From the NCBI GenBank assembly GCA_965217195.1, contig CBDCHL010000005.1, forward strand, positions 62,001 through 126,000: a DNA stretch of 64,000 nt. Reading direction: 5' to 3'. The stretch comes from UBA6623 sp965217195. Its GTDB lineage: Bacteria; Acidobacteriota; Terriglobia; Bryobacterales; UBA6623. The translations under genes and the position numbers were made by a program. Under the pieces are notes generated by a model, which did not search any database, had not been told where the DNA came from, and saw only the letters and a list, made by a program, of their open reading frames with translations. Below, piece after piece: positions 63,402 to 64,000 of the stretch. How positions within the stretch are numbered: position 1 is the stretch's first letter; every line of letters starts with the position of its first letter.

Positions 63402-64000
63402 ATGCTGATTGACCGGACACATGTGCGTTGGACTGTCGGTTCGGCGATCGCTGCCGCGGTTAGCGGGCTTCTCTATGCCGCGTATGCCCTAACTTCGGTG
63501 AACGGACCGACGGGAGGCTCTTGGGCGGGGCTCTTCTTCGCTTTCGCAGGGACGGGTTTGATCCTCTTCGAATGCTTGCTCTCGTTACGCAAGCGGTATC
63601 CGGCGTCGCCAATCGGTCGCGTGTCGACATGGCTGAAGGGCCATCTTTGGTTGGGCTTGTTCAGTTTCGTTTTGATCCTGTTCCACACCGGGTTCCAATG
63701 GGGCGAGGGTTTGGCGGCAGTGCTGATGACGCTGTTTACGGTGATCCTTCTAAGCGGAGTCTTAGGCGTGGCGCTGCAAAACTTCCTGCCGCAACGAATG
63801 ACGGAATTGGTCCCGCGGGAAACAGTCTATGAACAGATTCCTGACGTGATTCAAAAATTGCGCTTCGAGGCCGACGAGCGCGTGGAGTTCATCACTGCGG
63901 ACCTGGGCGTCGAACAGGAGCCGGAAGAAGAAGTCGTGATGGCAGGCGGGAGGAAATACTACTTCGACAAGGTACAGCGCACGAGCGCCGCCAAGAAGGT
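63402..64000 (+). CDS. Membrane protein, cytochrome-like, partial (C-terminus missing)
   Basis: 199 codons from ATG 63402 to the window end. Four membrane helices in the first ~140 residues (WTVGSAIAAAVSGLLYAAYA, WAGLFFAFAGTGLILFECLL, HLWLGLFSFVLILFHTGFQW, LMTLFTVILLSGVLGVALQN). The His pair around HLWLGLFSFVLILFH would sit on the same helix side and could hold a heme, as in cytochrome-b/ferric-reductase-type proteins. After that comes a soluble acidic part that runs off the edge. Order with the ferredoxin fusion protein suggests a membrane electron-transfer complex. Family name not certain. Confidence 0.65.
   Translation, partial: MLIDRTHVRWTVGSAIAAAVSGLLYAAYALTSVNGPTGGSWAGLFFAFAGTGLILFECLLSLRKRYPASPIGRVSTWLKGHLWLGLFSFVLILFHTGFQWGEGLAAVLMTLFTVILLSGVLGVALQNFLPQRMTELVPRETVYEQIPDVIQKLRFEADERVEFITADLGVEQEPEEEVVMAGGRKYYFDKVQRTSAAKK

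Overview
The window looks like chromosomal DNA of an Acidobacteriota species, probably of the Solibacter/Bryobacter type. The support is indirect: three large secreted proteins end in the C-terminal module catalogued as TIGR03437, which is abundant in that group; there is a DUF5916 outer-membrane protein and several Tat-exported or lipoprotein enzymes; and base composition is GC-rich. I found no rRNA, tRNA or CRISPR array. Most of the window is ordinary housekeeping and secreted-enzyme content, but it is dense in small dispersed palindromic repeats and holds several broken genes.

Layout. 1-13.2 kb: 5' part of leucyl aminopeptidase, a frameshifted DUF1697 gene, two convergent TIGR03437 exoproteins, a phosphofructokinase with pyrophosphate-type residues, an ABC ATPase with its MacA-like adaptor, and an orphan glycine-betaine-type binding lipoprotein. 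13.3-25.4 kb: acyl-CoA ligase, subtilisin-like protease, a Gly/Arg-rich exported protein, a class V aminotransferase plus SerA pair (serine synthesis), DUF5916 protein, a small unknown gene, quinone reductase. 25.7-35.6 kb: DsbD, a promoter-hairpin-terminator unit abutting a NYN-domain gene that has no ordinary start codon, superoxide dismutase, M28 peptidase, MOSC protein, and an 1141-residue Ig-like/TIGR03437 protein. 35.7-41.4 kb: a fused anti-sigma kinase/STAS gene, remnants of an MBOAT/SGNH acetylation cassette, a Gfo/Idh/MocA oxidoreductase, an ECF sigma / anti-sigma / small membrane protein trio, and a PAP2 membrane enzyme. 41.6-49.0 kb: obgE-nadD, a leucine-free small ORF coupled to leuB, a HugZ-like protein, a phosphotriesterase-family lactonase, a DMT exporter, a Cys/Met PLP enzyme. 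49.1-53.3 kb: a YprB/YprA (MrfB/MrfA) exonuclease-helicase pair. 53.7-60.6 kb: exported PHP/DUF3604 protein, a sulfatase split by an IS630-type element, an esterase. 60.8-64.0 kb: a cNMP-binding/FHA/ferredoxin/FHA fusion protein followed by a cytochrome-like membrane protein that runs off the end.

Most notable: (1) a ~105-130 bp palindromic repeat present at three places, one copy lying in frame inside the MrfA-type helicase gene; (2) the sigma70 promoter + two hairpins + terminator directly before the NYN gene; (3) a two-domain anti-sigma/STAS fusion with a strong internal Shine-Dalgarno and GTG that could release a free STAS protein; (4) the cNMP/FHA/Fe-S fusion with an FHA domain inserted inside a cNMP domain; (5) exact reconstruction of the sulfatase when the IS and one TA are removed; (6) a family of hairpins with a constant CACGAGTG centre and variable but self-complementary stems.
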